From assembly GCF_000170795.1 (NCBI RefSeq), contig NZ_ABCM01000003.1, positions 310,001-374,000 on the forward strand: a DNA stretch of 64,000 nucleotides. The letters run 5' to 3'. Of the stretch, positions 28,129 to 36,183 are shown in pieces (within the stretch, counting starts at the first letter, position 1; every line of letters starts with the position of its first letter). The stretch is from Pedobacter sp. BAL39 (GTDB lineage Bacteria; Bacteroidota; Bacteroidia; Sphingobacteriales; Sphingobacteriaceae). Position numbers and translations under genes: made by a program. A model generated the notes under the pieces. It was not told where the DNA came from. It made no database searches and worked only from the letters and a program-made list of their open reading frames with translations.

Positions 28129-30002
28129 ATAAAGTATACATTAACGCCACAGGAATTTTTTTACCTAATGAACCTGTTGAAAATAACCAGATGGAAGATT
28201 ATCTGGGTTTGATTAACGATGTTCCCTCACGTACCAAGGATATTTTCCTCAGGAAAAATGGCATCAAAAGACGTTACTATGCGCTGGATAGTTCACAAAA
28301 TACAACGCACAAGGCTTACGAGATGGCAGCACTTGCCGTTAAAGATTGTATAGACAGCAGCACGGCTGATTACAATGGTATTGATCTGCTTTGTGCGGCG
28401 ACTACACAAAGCGATATGCCAATTCCGGGTTTTGCCAGCATGGTACATGCTTCAAGTGGGATCGGACGATGCGGTATAGCCTCTCATCAAAGTGTTTGTG
28501 CTGCCAGTATGATGGCGATTCAAAATGCCTTCAATCAAATTAAGGCAGGTACAGCAAAAAATGCAGTATGCTGCGCTGCGGAGCTACCCAGCAGGATGTT
28601 TAAGTCAAAACGTTTTGCCGGACAGCATGCTTTTTCTGATGCGACTGCAAAACTGCCTTTGGAAACGGATTTCCTACGCTGGATGCTGAGTGATGGCGCC
28701 GGAGCGATGTTATTACAAAACAGCGCTAACACCGGTAACATTTCTCTCGAAATCGAATGGGTAGATATGAAATCTTATGCGCATGCATTCGAAGTATGTA
28801 TGTATACCGGGGCAAACAAAGAACCTGATGGTTTCGTAGAGAAAACCTGGCTGGATTACGATACCATATCAGAAGCCAATGTGGATGGGGCAATAAATTT
28901 GAAGCAGGACATGCAGCTGGTAGATAATATCGTAAAGCTAGGCATCCAAAGGTTTTTTGAGCTGACTGATGAAGGGAAGATTGAACCTTCAGGGATAGAC
29001 TGGCTGGTATGTCACTATTCTTCTCATCATTTCAAATCTCAGATTGTTGACCTGCTGAAAAAGGGTGGTGCTGAAATTGCTCCTGAAAAATGGTTTACAA
29101 ACTTGTATAGCGTAGGTAATATTGGCTCTGCTTCGATTTTTGTAATGCTGGATGAACTCTTGAAAAGCGGCAAGCTTGAAGACGGACAGAACATCTTGTG
29201 CATGGTGCCTGAGAGTGGCCGCTTTGTTACCGGTTATATGATGTTAAAGGTAAGGAGCAATGATCAGCAGCAAAAGAGATATGTAGAAGAAATTGATACG
29301 ATAAAGCCGCCAGAGATTAGAATTCAATCTAAGCCGGTACAAGAATGGTTGGTAAGACAGCTGACTGGCGTATGGTTTGACTTTGAGCGAGGTCTGCAAC
29401 AGGTACCCATTGTGAAGAAGATTTTTAACGGATCATTAACGCTTGAAGAATATAAACGTTTGCTGGTAAACCTGCGTCAGCAAGTGATTGACGGCTCGCA
29501 GTGGATTGCCAGGGCCGCCTCTAATGTGAGTATGTCACATTTCCCGGTCAGATCTGCCTTCATCAGGCATTCTTCTGATGAGCATCGCGACTATCAGATC
29601 CTGGAACAAAATTACATCAATTGCGGAGGAAATGAAGAAGAGATCCTTACGGGGAATAAAAACCTGGGTAGCGAAGCCTTAAGTGCTTACATGTTCCACA
29701 GGGCAAGTCAGCCGGACCCGTTTGATTTACTGGGTGGAATGTTCATCATCGAAGGGCTGGGCAATAGGGTTTCCGGGAAATGGGGCAGGGCGATACAGCA
29801 GCAGTTGAACCTCAACAAAGATCAGGTGTCATTTTTTATCTATCATGAAAGCAGCGACAGCAATGACAATCATTTTGAACGTTTCGAGCAGGCCATCCAA
29901 TCGGATCTGCTTACCCAGCAGATGGCCGAAAAAATAGTGAAGACAGCCAAGGTGGTGGCAAAATTATATACCATGCAATTAGAAGAAATTGATAATTTTT
30001 AA
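28125..30002 (+). CDS. Ketosynthase III fused to a heme-oxygenase-like diiron oxidase domain
   Basis: 625 residues in two parts. Residues 1-380 are a FabH-like beta-ketoacyl synthase III with the triad Cys125 (H-Q-S-V-C-A-A-S), His297 (V-C-H-Y-S-S-H-H) and Asn332 (S-V-G-N-I-G-S-A-S). Residues 405-625 are a TenA/heme-oxygenase-like helical domain of the HDO kind, with possible iron ligands Glu486/His487 (S-D-E-H-R-D-Y), Glu543 (I-I-E-G-L-G) and the H-x3-D-x4-H set 574/578/583. HDO enzymes such as UndA oxidise or cleave small chains. Fusion suggests that the condensed product is handed straight to an oxidase. The product is unknown. Confidence 0.82.
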   Translation: MNKVYINATGIFLPNEPVENNQMEDYLGLINDVPSRTKDIFLRKNGIKRRYYALDSSQNTTHKAYEMAALAVKDCIDSSTADYNGIDLLCAATTQSDMPIPGFASMVHASSGIGRCGIASHQSVCAASMMAIQNAFNQIKAGTAKNAVCCAAELPSRMFKSKRFAGQHAFSDATAKLPLETDFLRWMLSDGAGAMLLQNSANTGNISLEIEWVDMKSYAHAFEVCMYTGANKEPDGFVEKTWLDYDTISEANVDGAINLKQDMQLVDNIVKLGIQRFFELTDEGKIEPSGIDWLVCHYSSHHFKSQIVDLLKKGGAEIAPEKWFTNLYSVGNIGSASIFVMLDELLKSGKLEDGQNILCMVPESGRFVTGYMMLKVRSNDQQQKRYVEEIDTIKPPEIRIQSKPVQEWLVRQLTGVWFDFERGLQQVPIVKKIFNGSLTLEEYKRLLVNLRQQVIDGSQWIARAASNVSMSHFPVRSAFIRHSSDEHRDYQILEQNYINCGGNEEEILTGNKNLGSEALSAYMFHRASQPDPFDLLGGMFIIEGLGNRVSGKWGRAIQQQLNLNKDQVSFFIYHESSDSNDNHFERFEQAIQSDLLTQQMAEKIVKTAKVVAKLYTMQLEEIDNF

Positions 30003-30013
30003 AGTCCAAGGTC

Positions 30014-30898
30014 ATGTTACATAAACGAGAATATTTTGAAGAGATGGTAAACGAGCCTCGCAATCCGAGTCATTGGCATGCCCTCTACCTTGATAAAAGT
30101 GTGCCTTTTAATGCTGATGCGAAGGCTGCTTTCCTTTATGATTCTTCTACCAAAAGCCGCCAGTTTTTATATCCCGTCGCCAAGGTCTTTGCAAGACTTT
30201 CGATTGTATTGATGCAGCTTTTTAAAATTTTTATTCCGAACCTGATCAATGCGCCAAAGATGTTGCACAAATGCCTTTTCTGGGGAATGAAGTATTTCAT
30301 TACGCCAGAGGCGAACTTTGTCATCCTCAGACATTTTTACCTGGGATCGGAAGTGCTAAGGTTTATTAAAGATAATGTGGATGGCGCTGATGACATCCCC
30401 ATGAACCCATTGAAACCTTTAGCGGTAAGTGATGTCAAAGACAATTTGTTTTTAGAACACGATCTAAACCTCTATAATTTTATCATCAATCTGAATAAGG
30501 CCATTGCCGAAAAAGGTTTGAAAATTGAGAAGAAAGACACACCGGACTTCAGTGCCATTACTACAGGAGAGATTCCGTTTGGGGAATTTAGGGATGGCTG
30601 GACAAATTTTATAGACCTGGGTACGGCAATAGAACTTTTTACCCCGGTTTATCAGTTTTACCTTACTGATAATGATTTTTGGAGAGCAACGAATTCATTG
30701 CAATTGGATGAGGTAATCGGGATCTACGCAAGTACGATAATGGACTGCCCGGAGAAGCTGACAGCGTTAAACAATAAACATCCGATGATTCCCCTGCCAA
30801 CAGCAGGGGCGGCGTTTAGATTGTTGCTGCATGGTTTTTCTACAGAGGTATTACATGCAATGCTTGTTCAGGCAAAGCTGAGCAGTCTTTCTAGTTAG
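30014..30898 (+). CDS. Uncharacterised helical protein of the lipid operon
   Basis: 294 residues, 11 bases after the ketosynthase fusion and so part of the operon. It has amphipathic or hydrophobic helices (about 50-105, including L-F-K-I-F-I-P-N-L-I-N) and His-containing motifs R-H-F-Y-L-G-S-E and L-E-H-D-L-N-L-Y-N-F that could bind metal or lipid. There is no signal peptide. I do not recognise an assigned function; it looks like a conserved family travelling with lipid genes. A membrane-associated transfer or tailoring role is only a guess. Confidence 0.7.
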   Translation: MLHKREYFEEMVNEPRNPSHWHALYLDKSVPFNADAKAAFLYDSSTKSRQFLYPVAKVFARLSIVLMQLFKIFIPNLINAPKMLHKCLFWGMKYFITPEANFVILRHFYLGSEVLRFIKDNVDGADDIPMNPLKPLAVSDVKDNLFLEHDLNLYNFIINLNKAIAEKGLKIEKKDTPDFSAITTGEIPFGEFRDGWTNFIDLGTAIELFTPVYQFYLTDNDFWRATNSLQLDEVIGIYASTIMDCPEKLTALNNKHPMIPLPTAGAAFRLLLHGFSTEVLHAMLVQAKLSSLSS

Positions 30899-31043
30899 AA
30901 ACGACATTGATGTATGTTTGCGCTTTTGATAATTGGTGTACAGAGAATTCATCTTCTGCAAAAAAGTACAGTTTCTTTCCGGTCGCTTTGTTCAGTCAGT
31001 TGTCGAGTAAACGGCGGTGGTAGTTGATCTGCCCTAAGTGGTA
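30891..31043 (-). pseudogene. Remnant of a DinB-like protein
   Basis: On the minus strand a frame reads Y-H-L-G-Q-I-N-Y-H-R-R-L-L-D-N, a TGA stop, then L-N-K-A-T-G-K-K-L-Y-F-F and further coding-like sequence to a TAG. The first block resembles the third metal-binding helix of DinB/DUF664 proteins. There is no start codon upstream and one internal stop, so it is not expressed as a full protein. The family assignment rests on one motif. Confidence 0.3.
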
Positions 31044-31060
31044 CGGTACCTATACTATAC

Positions 31061-31261
31061 TCACTCCGGCATGCTTTCAGGGCGGTCTAGATGATGCCTG
31101 TGACTGGCTTGTGCTAAAGGATGACTTTCGGTTTTAGCAAACTGTTTGCCACCAAGGGTTATATTCCCTTTTTCGGCTCGGTTACCTCCACTATTTTTAA
31201 GCCAATATTTAAACCCTTCGTAGAGTGCAATTCCTAACAGTGCGTTTTTAATGAACCTCAT
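31061..31261 (-). CDS. Small YtxH-like membrane-anchored protein
   Basis: 66 residues. The start M-R-F-I-K-N-A-L-L-G-I-A-L-Y-E-G-F-K-Y resembles short Sphingobacteriaceae proteins with a YtxH-like N-terminal helix, followed by a polar, low-complexity tail rich in Gly, His and Ser. The helix is weakly hydrophobic. Its function is unknown. Confidence 0.5.
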   Translation of the reverse strand: MRFIKNALLGIALYEGFKYWLKNSGGNRAEKGNITLGGKQFAKTESHPLAQASHRHHLDRPESMPE

Positions 31262-31337
31262 ATCTTATTTTTTTTACTTAACATTTTACACAATCAACTG
31301 TTTTGAATAAGGACCGAAATCCACATAGGGGAAGTGT

Positions 31338-31604
31338 ATGTTACAGAACAAGAAAGTTTGTGATTTGCCCGCAGATATATCAGCGACGATTTTATTTGTT
31401 GCGGCGCAGCGGGGCACTGAAAAAAGTACCTGCCCTTCTGAGATTGCACGCATGCTATTCCCCGGTGACTGGCGGAAACACATGAAGGATGTGGTTGATG
31501 TCGCTATTGATTTGCATCATAAAAACATAGTAACCATCACCCAAAAGGGAATGCCCATAGATGTAAATCATATCAAAGGGCCCATCCGCATTAAGATTGT
31601 TTAG
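31338..31604 (+). CDS. DUF3253 family protein
   Basis: 88 residues. The conserved elements of DUF3253 are all visible: A-A-Q-R-G near residue 22, T-C-P-S-E-I-A-R (31-38), D-W-R-K-H-M, V-T-I-T-Q-K-G and the C-terminal G-P-I-R-I. These small basic proteins have a winged-helix look and an unknown role. A GGGGAAG stretch 8 bases before the ATG could help initiation. It is the first of three short plus-strand genes up to 32614. Confidence 0.75.
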   Translation: MLQNKKVCDLPADISATILFVAAQRGTEKSTCPSEIARMLFPGDWRKHMKDVVDVAIDLHHKNIVTITQKGMPIDVNHIKGPIRIKIV

Positions 31605-31661
31605 ATTTATAATTAAATTGCAGATAGCGTTGGTTACACTGAACAATTTACTAAAGACAAC

Positions 31662-31949
31662 ATGATCAAAATATTTTATCCGGAAGAAAGCCTGGACATC
31701 ACCGGCTGGAAGGAGCGACTGGATCGTATTCCTTTGAAATACGAATTTATTAAAGATGCTGCTGCGGAGACAGGTCGTCTGGTTGATGGTGAAAAGATAG
31801 TGGAGGGAGTCCCAGCTATAGAGGCATACTTGGAAAGCCAGGAACAATTTGCCTTGGATTGGTATGAGGACCGATGTGACAAGTATGACTTCGACCCGGA
31901 TGCAGTTCCAAAGATAAACCTATCCGGGGCGGGCCAGAATAATAGCTAA
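31662..31949 (+). CDS. Small acidic protein with thioredoxin-fold features, unknown
   Basis: 95 residues. The start I-K-I-F-Y-P-E-E-S-L followed by a helix and by G-E-K-I-V-E-G-V-P-A-I-E-A-Y-L has the beta-alpha-beta order of glutaredoxin-like proteins, but the C-x-x-C motif is missing; the only Cys is in R-C-D-K-Y near residue 71. Very acidic. It lies 56 bases before the FMN-binding gene and may be co-transcribed. Assignment is tentative. Confidence 0.55.
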   Translation: MIKIFYPEESLDITGWKERLDRIPLKYEFIKDAAAETGRLVDGEKIVEGVPAIEAYLESQEQFALDWYEDRCDKYDFDPDAVPKINLSGAGQNNS

Positions 31950-32005
31950 GTAAACAATTCTTAATGTCAAAGGGGAGATCATCCTGTTTGAGCAATAGTG
32001 TCAAT

Positions 32006-32614
32006 ATGAATTATGAACACATCGCATTTACCGACGCGGTAAAAAAACTGCAGGAGCTGAATGGAAGCCGTGCAGCCTATGAAAGAATGGAAAATGGATA
32101 TCATGAAGAAGGACTCACTGAAACGGAGATAAATTTCATCAGCAGTAGGGACAGCTTTTATATGGCCAGCACGAGTCAAACAGGATACCCTTACATACAA
32201 CATCGGGGCGGGCCAAAGGGTTTCATTAAGATTCTGGATGAATCCACGCTAGGACTGGTAGATTTTAGTGGAAACAGACAATACATCTCCGTAGGAAATT
32301 CTGTGGACAATAACAAAGTGTCTCTGATCATGGTAGATTATCCCCAAAGGGCAAGGCTAAAATTGTTCGCAGACATCAGGATCGTCGAAATTTCAGATGA
32401 TCCAGAACTATTCCATCAGCTCGATCCGGCAGCGTATAAACATAAGGCTGAACGGATATTTCTCTTTTCGGTGAAAGGTTTTAGCTGGAATTGCCCGCAA
32501 CACATTACTCCCCGTTATACTGTCAGTGAAATAGAAGCTGCATTCGCAGAGAGAAATGGATATGTACAATCTCTGGAGGAAGAGCTCAAGCGCCTGAAAG
32601 GAAATAAAAGCTAG
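32006..32614 (+). CDS. Pyridoxamine 5'-phosphate oxidase family (FMN-binding) protein
   Basis: 202 residues from the ATG at 32006; the in-frame ATG at 31964 adds a Ser/Cys leader that is unlike the family. The split-barrel signature is clear: F-I-S-S-R-D-S-F-Y-M-A-S-T-S followed by G-Y-P-Y-I-Q-H-R-G-G-P, G-F-I-K-I-L and G-N-R-Q-Y-I-S. A C-terminal helix pair (from about 180) looks like a short coiled coil. Such proteins bind FMN or F420 and reduce small molecules, or act as flavin sensors. It is not the vitamin B6 enzyme itself. Confidence 0.85.
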   Translation: MNYEHIAFTDAVKKLQELNGSRAAYERMENGYHEEGLTETEINFISSRDSFYMASTSQTGYPYIQHRGGPKGFIKILDESTLGLVDFSGNRQYISVGNSVDNNKVSLIMVDYPQRARLKLFADIRIVEISDDPELFHQLDPAAYKHKAERIFLFSVKGFSWNCPQHITPRYTVSEIEAAFAERNGYVQSLEEELKRLKGNKS

Positions 32615-32697
32615 AATACGCTCAGGTGAAGACCTGGTATCGCGCGGTTTCGGGGACTAGTCTGCGTTTAAATGTCCCGATATAAAAATAATTTGTT

Positions 32698-32729
32698 ATA
32701 CATTCTAAACTGATCAGTTTAGAATGTAT
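32698..32729. promoter_or_regulatory. 32-bp perfect palindrome, TetR operator
   Basis: The left arm ATACATTCTAAACTGA (32698-32713) is followed directly by its exact complement to 32729. The core TAAACTGATCAGTTTA occurs again before the MFS gene at 33380-33395. It ends 12 bases before the TetR ATG, so binding here would block the gene's own transcription. Confidence 0.85.
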
Positions 32730-32734
32730 CTTTG
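32727..32734 (+). promoter_or_regulatory. -7 box of the TetR gene
   Basis: TATCTTTG is a perfect TAnnTTTG box. It overlaps the right end of the palindrome by three bases and ends 7 bases before the ATG at 32742, implying a nearly leaderless mRNA and direct steric repression. Confidence 0.5.
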
Positions 32735-32741
32735 TGCTGTT

Positions 32742-33323
32742 ATGGGAAGAAGTAAGGAATTTGATTATGAACAAAAACTGGACATTGCGCTGGAGCTTTT
32801 CTGGACGCAGGGATATCATATGACTTCCATCACTGACCTGGAACGTCATATGGGAGTTAACCGTAGTAGTATTTATCCTACATATGGCGATAAAAAAGAG
32901 CTGCTTATTAAATGCCTAACTAAATACCTGAAATCTAAAGTCTCAGAATATGGAGCTATTTTGAACGGGCATCAGTCTGACGCTGTTGAAAGTTTAAGAA
33001 GAATATTGCATTTAGCGGTAGATCAGAGCATAAAGATAGACAGGACATGTCTGGCTGTTAAAATTGCATTTGAAATCGCATTGACTGATGAAGACGTCAG
33101 ATTGTTATTGGCGAATAATGAGAAAAAGATTGAAGCGATCTACTTTGAAATCTTAAAAATCGGGCAGGAGCAAGGATGCATTAAGGGTGAATTGGATACA
33201 AAATTAACTGCTGACTTCTTTGCATGCTCGTCGAGTGCACTATTCAAAAACTACTCATTAAATAAAAATCGCAAGGCCATCTATAACATGATAGAAAATT
33301 TAATCCATATGGTTAAAGCATGA
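32742..33323 (+). CDS. TetR/AcrR-family transcriptional repressor
   Basis: 193 residues from the ATG at 32742 (M-G-R-S-K-E-F-D-Y); an upstream ATG at 32724 lies inside the operator. The helix-turn-helix is typical: A-L-E-L-F-W-T-Q-G-Y-H-M-T-S-I-T-D-L then G-V-N-R-S-S-I-Y-P-T-Y-G-D-K. The rest is the all-helical ligand-binding domain with several Cys (C-L-A-V, Q-G-C-I, F-F-A-C). It shares an operator with the MFS gene that starts 74 bases after it, a standard self-regulated efflux arrangement. Confidence 0.93.
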   Translation: MGRSKEFDYEQKLDIALELFWTQGYHMTSITDLERHMGVNRSSIYPTYGDKKELLIKCLTKYLKSKVSEYGAILNGHQSDAVESLRRILHLAVDQSIKIDRTCLAVKIAFEIALTDEDVRLLLANNEKKIEAIYFEILKIGQEQGCIKGELDTKLTADFFACSSSALFKNYSLNKNRKAIYNMIENLIHMVKA

Positions 33324-33379
33324 CCATGGTGCGGATATCCACGAAATTAATCAACTAGTAATATTTTTTTACCCTTTTC

Positions 33380-33395
33380 TAAACTGATCAGTTTA
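33380..33395. promoter_or_regulatory. Second TetR operator, TAAACTGATCAGTTTA
   Basis: An exact copy of the 16-bp core of the palindrome at 32698-32729, lying between TetR and the MFS gene and ending two bases before the MFS ATG. Shared operators link the regulator to the transporter. Confidence 0.85.
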
Positions 33396-33397
33396 AT

Positions 33398-34576
33398 ATG
33401 AATTTAAGCATAAATAAAAGAATAGCGTATATCGGATGTCTGGGCGTTATCGGAATTATAAGTACAGAATTTGGTGTGATTGGCATCTTGCCGCAGATAG
33501 CCGAATATTATCACATAAATATTGGAACGGCAGGTTACCTGCTGAGCATATTTGCTTTAACGATTGCGCTTACGGGCCCATTCATGGTTTTGTATGCCTC
33601 AAAATTTGACAAAAAGAAAATCATGATGTATGCGCTGGGCCTGTTCTTGATTTCTAATTTTTTCTCTATTTTCAGTCCCCCGTTCTGGTTGTTGATGATA
33701 CTCCGGATAGTGCCCACGATTTTACACCCTGCATTTTTTTCAATGGTCATTGCTGCTGCAACAAAAGATACTTCTGCTCAAATGCAGATGAGGCTAACCA
33801 GTATCATTATCGGCGGCATTGCCCTTGCACAGGTAACATTGATTCCATTTACCACATTTATAGCAAGTATTTACACCTGGCAGTGGAGCTATGTTGTGCA
33901 GGGGTTGATAATTCTTGTCGCATTGATCATCATGTATAAGTTTCTGCCATCCATGCCCAATAAAGAAGTGAAGTCTTATAAAAATCAATTGAGCATACTG
34001 ATCAGGCCGAGGTTTATTGCCGGAACAGCTGTAAACCTCTTTCTAATCACAGCCTGGTTTTGCTCCTATAGTTATTTTGCCGACTATCTCTCTAAAGCAA
34101 AAGGCTTAAGTGCACAGGAAATCAGCTATATGTTACTATTATTCGGCGTAATGGGTGTGATTTCTAACTTTGTGGCGGGCCGTTTATTAGGAAAGTATAT
34201 GATCTGGACAACTTTGTTTTTCATCACTGGTACTTTTCTGGTGCCATTTGCATTTCAATACACAACCGGCTCTATACTCAGCGTAGCCATGGTGGTCGGA
34301 TTTTGGGGAATCATGTATGGCCCATGTTTCCTGATAGGTGTCGGTCATATGGTCTCAGCGGCCCCAGATGCAAAAGAATTCGCGAATAGTCTGCAAACGT
34401 CATTTGGAAATCTTGGTGTTTCATTAGGTGCTGCTACCGGAGGCTGGTTTATCAATTATTATGGGATATCCATTACGCCATGGGTAGGTATTGGGTTCGG
34501 TGTAATGGCACTTATTGTGATGTTCTGGAGGGCCTGGCTTGATAAAGCTGGTAAGGAAAATACGGAGTTGGTCTAA
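33398..34576 (+). CDS. MFS transporter, drug/sugar efflux type
   Basis: 392 residues with about twelve hydrophobic helices in two halves. Family marks include the N-terminal T-E-F-G-V-I-G-I-L-P-Q-I (as in DHA1/PbuE and AraJ-like exporters) and the loop Y-A-S-K-F-D-K-K-K-I-M after helix 2. These carriers use the proton gradient to expel drugs, purines or sugars. The operator two bases before the ATG ties expression to the TetR protein, whose ligand is probably also the exported compound. Confidence 0.9.
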   Translation: MNLSINKRIAYIGCLGVIGIISTEFGVIGILPQIAEYYHINIGTAGYLLSIFALTIALTGPFMVLYASKFDKKKIMMYALGLFLISNFFSIFSPPFWLLMILRIVPTILHPAFFSMVIAAATKDTSAQMQMRLTSIIIGGIALAQVTLIPFTTFIASIYTWQWSYVVQGLIILVALIIMYKFLPSMPNKEVKSYKNQLSILIRPRFIAGTAVNLFLITAWFCSYSYFADYLSKAKGLSAQEISYMLLLFGVMGVISNFVAGRLLGKYMIWTTLFFITGTFLVPFAFQYTTGSILSVAMVVGFWGIMYGPCFLIGVGHMVSAAPDAKEFANSLQTSFGNLGVSLGAATGGWFINYYGISITPWVGIGFGVMALIVMFWRAWLDKAGKENTELV

Positions 34577-34611
34577 TTTGCTCGTTTATTTTAAAGGAAG
34601 AACAATTGGCC

Positions 34612-35100
34612 TTACCCGTACCGCTTTTTCCAGTCTGATTTCAAGTGCTTGTAAACCGGATTGGATTCAGCGAGCTTATATTTATCATAAAATATTTTCG
34701 ACGAAGCTGCTTTCTCAGGATCCCCGGAGCCCTTTTCGTTTAATTTGTAGTCGTTGTTCTTTTGGTACTTAACACCACCTTTGTAATTTGCATACCGCCT
34801 TGCCCTGGTGTAACCCATCTGTAAATACTTTCTGGCCATATCTGCCCCTACAAAATCATTATCCATCAGGAATTGTTCAAACATAGAATAGATTTTGTCA
34901 CTGCTTTGGGTGGCAATTTCTATATTTTTAAAGCGCCAATGTTGTCCGATTTCAGATTTATAAGGCTCACAGATCAGCACGCCTTGTTCTCCCTTGCCAA
35001 CCCTGTAGTTGTTCGGATGCTTACGGTAATCTATATCCGGCTTCCAGGGATAAGATTCTATATCAAAATCGAGGTATGATGGCTTAGGTTCTCTTGGCAT
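34612..35100 (-). CDS. DUF4385 family protein
   Basis: 162 residues, with the family's conserved string of blocks: R-K-H-P-N-N-Y-R-V-G-K-G-E-Q-G-V-L, P-Y-K-S-E-I, H-W-R-F-K and F-V-G-A-D-M-A-R-K-Y-L-Q-M-G-Y-T-R-A-R-R-Y-A (shown in part). No signal peptide, basic C terminus. The domain is widespread in bacteria, with no assigned role. It is convergent with the MFS gene. Confidence 0.85.
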   Translation of the reverse strand: MPREPKPSYLDFDIESYPWKPDIDYRKHPNNYRVGKGEQGVLICEPYKSEIGQHWRFKNIEIATQSSDKIYSMFEQFLMDNDFVGADMARKYLQMGYTRARRYANYKGGVKYQKNNDYKLNEKGSGDPEKAASSKIFYDKYKLAESNPVYKHLKSDWKKRYG

Positions 35101-35195
35101 GGTCAGCTTTATATGATTTTAACCTCATATTTGCCAAGTTGTTTTTAATTTTAGCAGAGGGCCATACCTTCTGCTCCAAGCCCGCAATTCACAGG

Positions 35196-35297
35196 CTACC
35201 TTTCGTTTATCATCTTGTCAAGCAAATCATCAAATTCGTCACGTTCGCCTGAGAGGAAGACGGTGTCATCATTTTTATTATCATTACGGAGCCCCAT
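35196..35297 (-). CDS. Possible 33-residue acidic micro-protein
   Basis: ATG at 35297 to TAG 35196-35198: M-G-L-R-N-D-N-K-N-D-D-T-V-F-L-S then an acidic helix (E-F-D-D-L-L-D-K-M). Codon choice looks natural and it partly fills the 330-base gap between 35101 and 35430. Conservation would be needed to accept it; I see nothing else in that gap besides an AT-rich stretch before 35431. Confidence 0.3.
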   Translation of the reverse strand: MGLRNDNKNDDTVFLSGERDEFDDLLDKMINER

Positions 35298-35430
35298 ATT
35301 AAAAGTAAAGTTAGTTGTAATTACATTTGAACCTATAAGCATTTAAACAAAACGTAAAATCGAGGGGTAATTGTAATTTCCATTTCAGTATTTAATTTAT
35401 TATTTTCAATTATCTAAATCCCATGAAATT

Positions 35431-35856
35431 ATGAAAGCATTAAGATTACTCTTACTATTTACGGTGTTATTGGCAGGCTCATTTGCAGCACACTCACAAA
35501 CAAAAACAGGAAAAGTGTATTTGATCAGATTGACCGGCTACACCGGTTCAGCTGTGAATTATCATTTTTATGTGGATGGCCAATTAATTTGCAAGCTTAA
35601 GAACAAGTCCTATTCGGTCCACGACCTGAGTGTGGGTGATCATACCGTTAATATCTCCACTGGTGGAATATCAACTGGTAAAAAATCAGCTCCGCTGAAA
35701 ATTACCGTAGTTGAAGGGAAAGCGAATTACATAAATGTAATTAGTACAGAAAGTGGGTACGTAAACAAGGTCAATTGTCAGGAAATCACCCAAAATTCAG
35801 CAGAACCACTTTTAGCAAAGGCTAAGGAAAAAACTAACTGTTTAGCAAAAAAATAA
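35431..35856 (+). CDS. Secreted DUF2846/PEGA-like protein
   Basis: 141 residues: signal peptide cleaved near A-A-H-S-Q, then a small beta-sandwich (V-Y-L-I-R-L-T-G, F-Y-V-D-G-Q-L-I-C-K-L, Y-S-V-H-D-L-S-V-G-D-H-T-V-N). This order, with the D-G-x-x-I/L and G-x-H-x-V turns, is that of DUF2846 and PEGA-like surface proteins, which probably bind other envelope components. A Cys pair is near the C terminus. It stands alone between non-coding stretches. Confidence 0.7.
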   Translation: MKALRLLLLFTVLLAGSFAAHSQTKTGKVYLIRLTGYTGSAVNYHFYVDGQLICKLKNKSYSVHDLSVGDHTVNISTGGISTGKKSAPLKITVVEGKANYINVISTESGYVNKVNCQEITQNSAEPLLAKAKEKTNCLAKK

Positions 35857-36183
35857 TTCAAAATGGTTAGCCGATCCAGTTTCAATGTATTTGTCAATTG
35901 ACGGATGCATTGAATTCATAATGTTCAAATCGTCTCAAGGGGAGTGAATAGACTCACTATGCCAATGATTTTTGAGCAGAAAGTTTCAATCCCGTCTAAA
36001 GATCGCCTTACATATTTATGAATTAAGAATTGTTATCTATTTTTAAACTACTATTTTAGACGAAAAGATATCGGCATTTAAACGATTAAGAAAGTCACTC
36101 TTCACTGCATTATGTAGCTTGTTGCATGACTATATTTATAGAAGGTTCATCAGGAAATAGTTTGTGAATCTTAAAAAACCAAC
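35857..36183. other. Non-coding stretch, 327 bases
   Basis: AT-rich DNA without a convincing frame, hairpin terminator or repeat. It presumably holds the promoter of the TPR gene at 36184, though I see no clear TAnnTTTG box. Confidence 0.5.
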
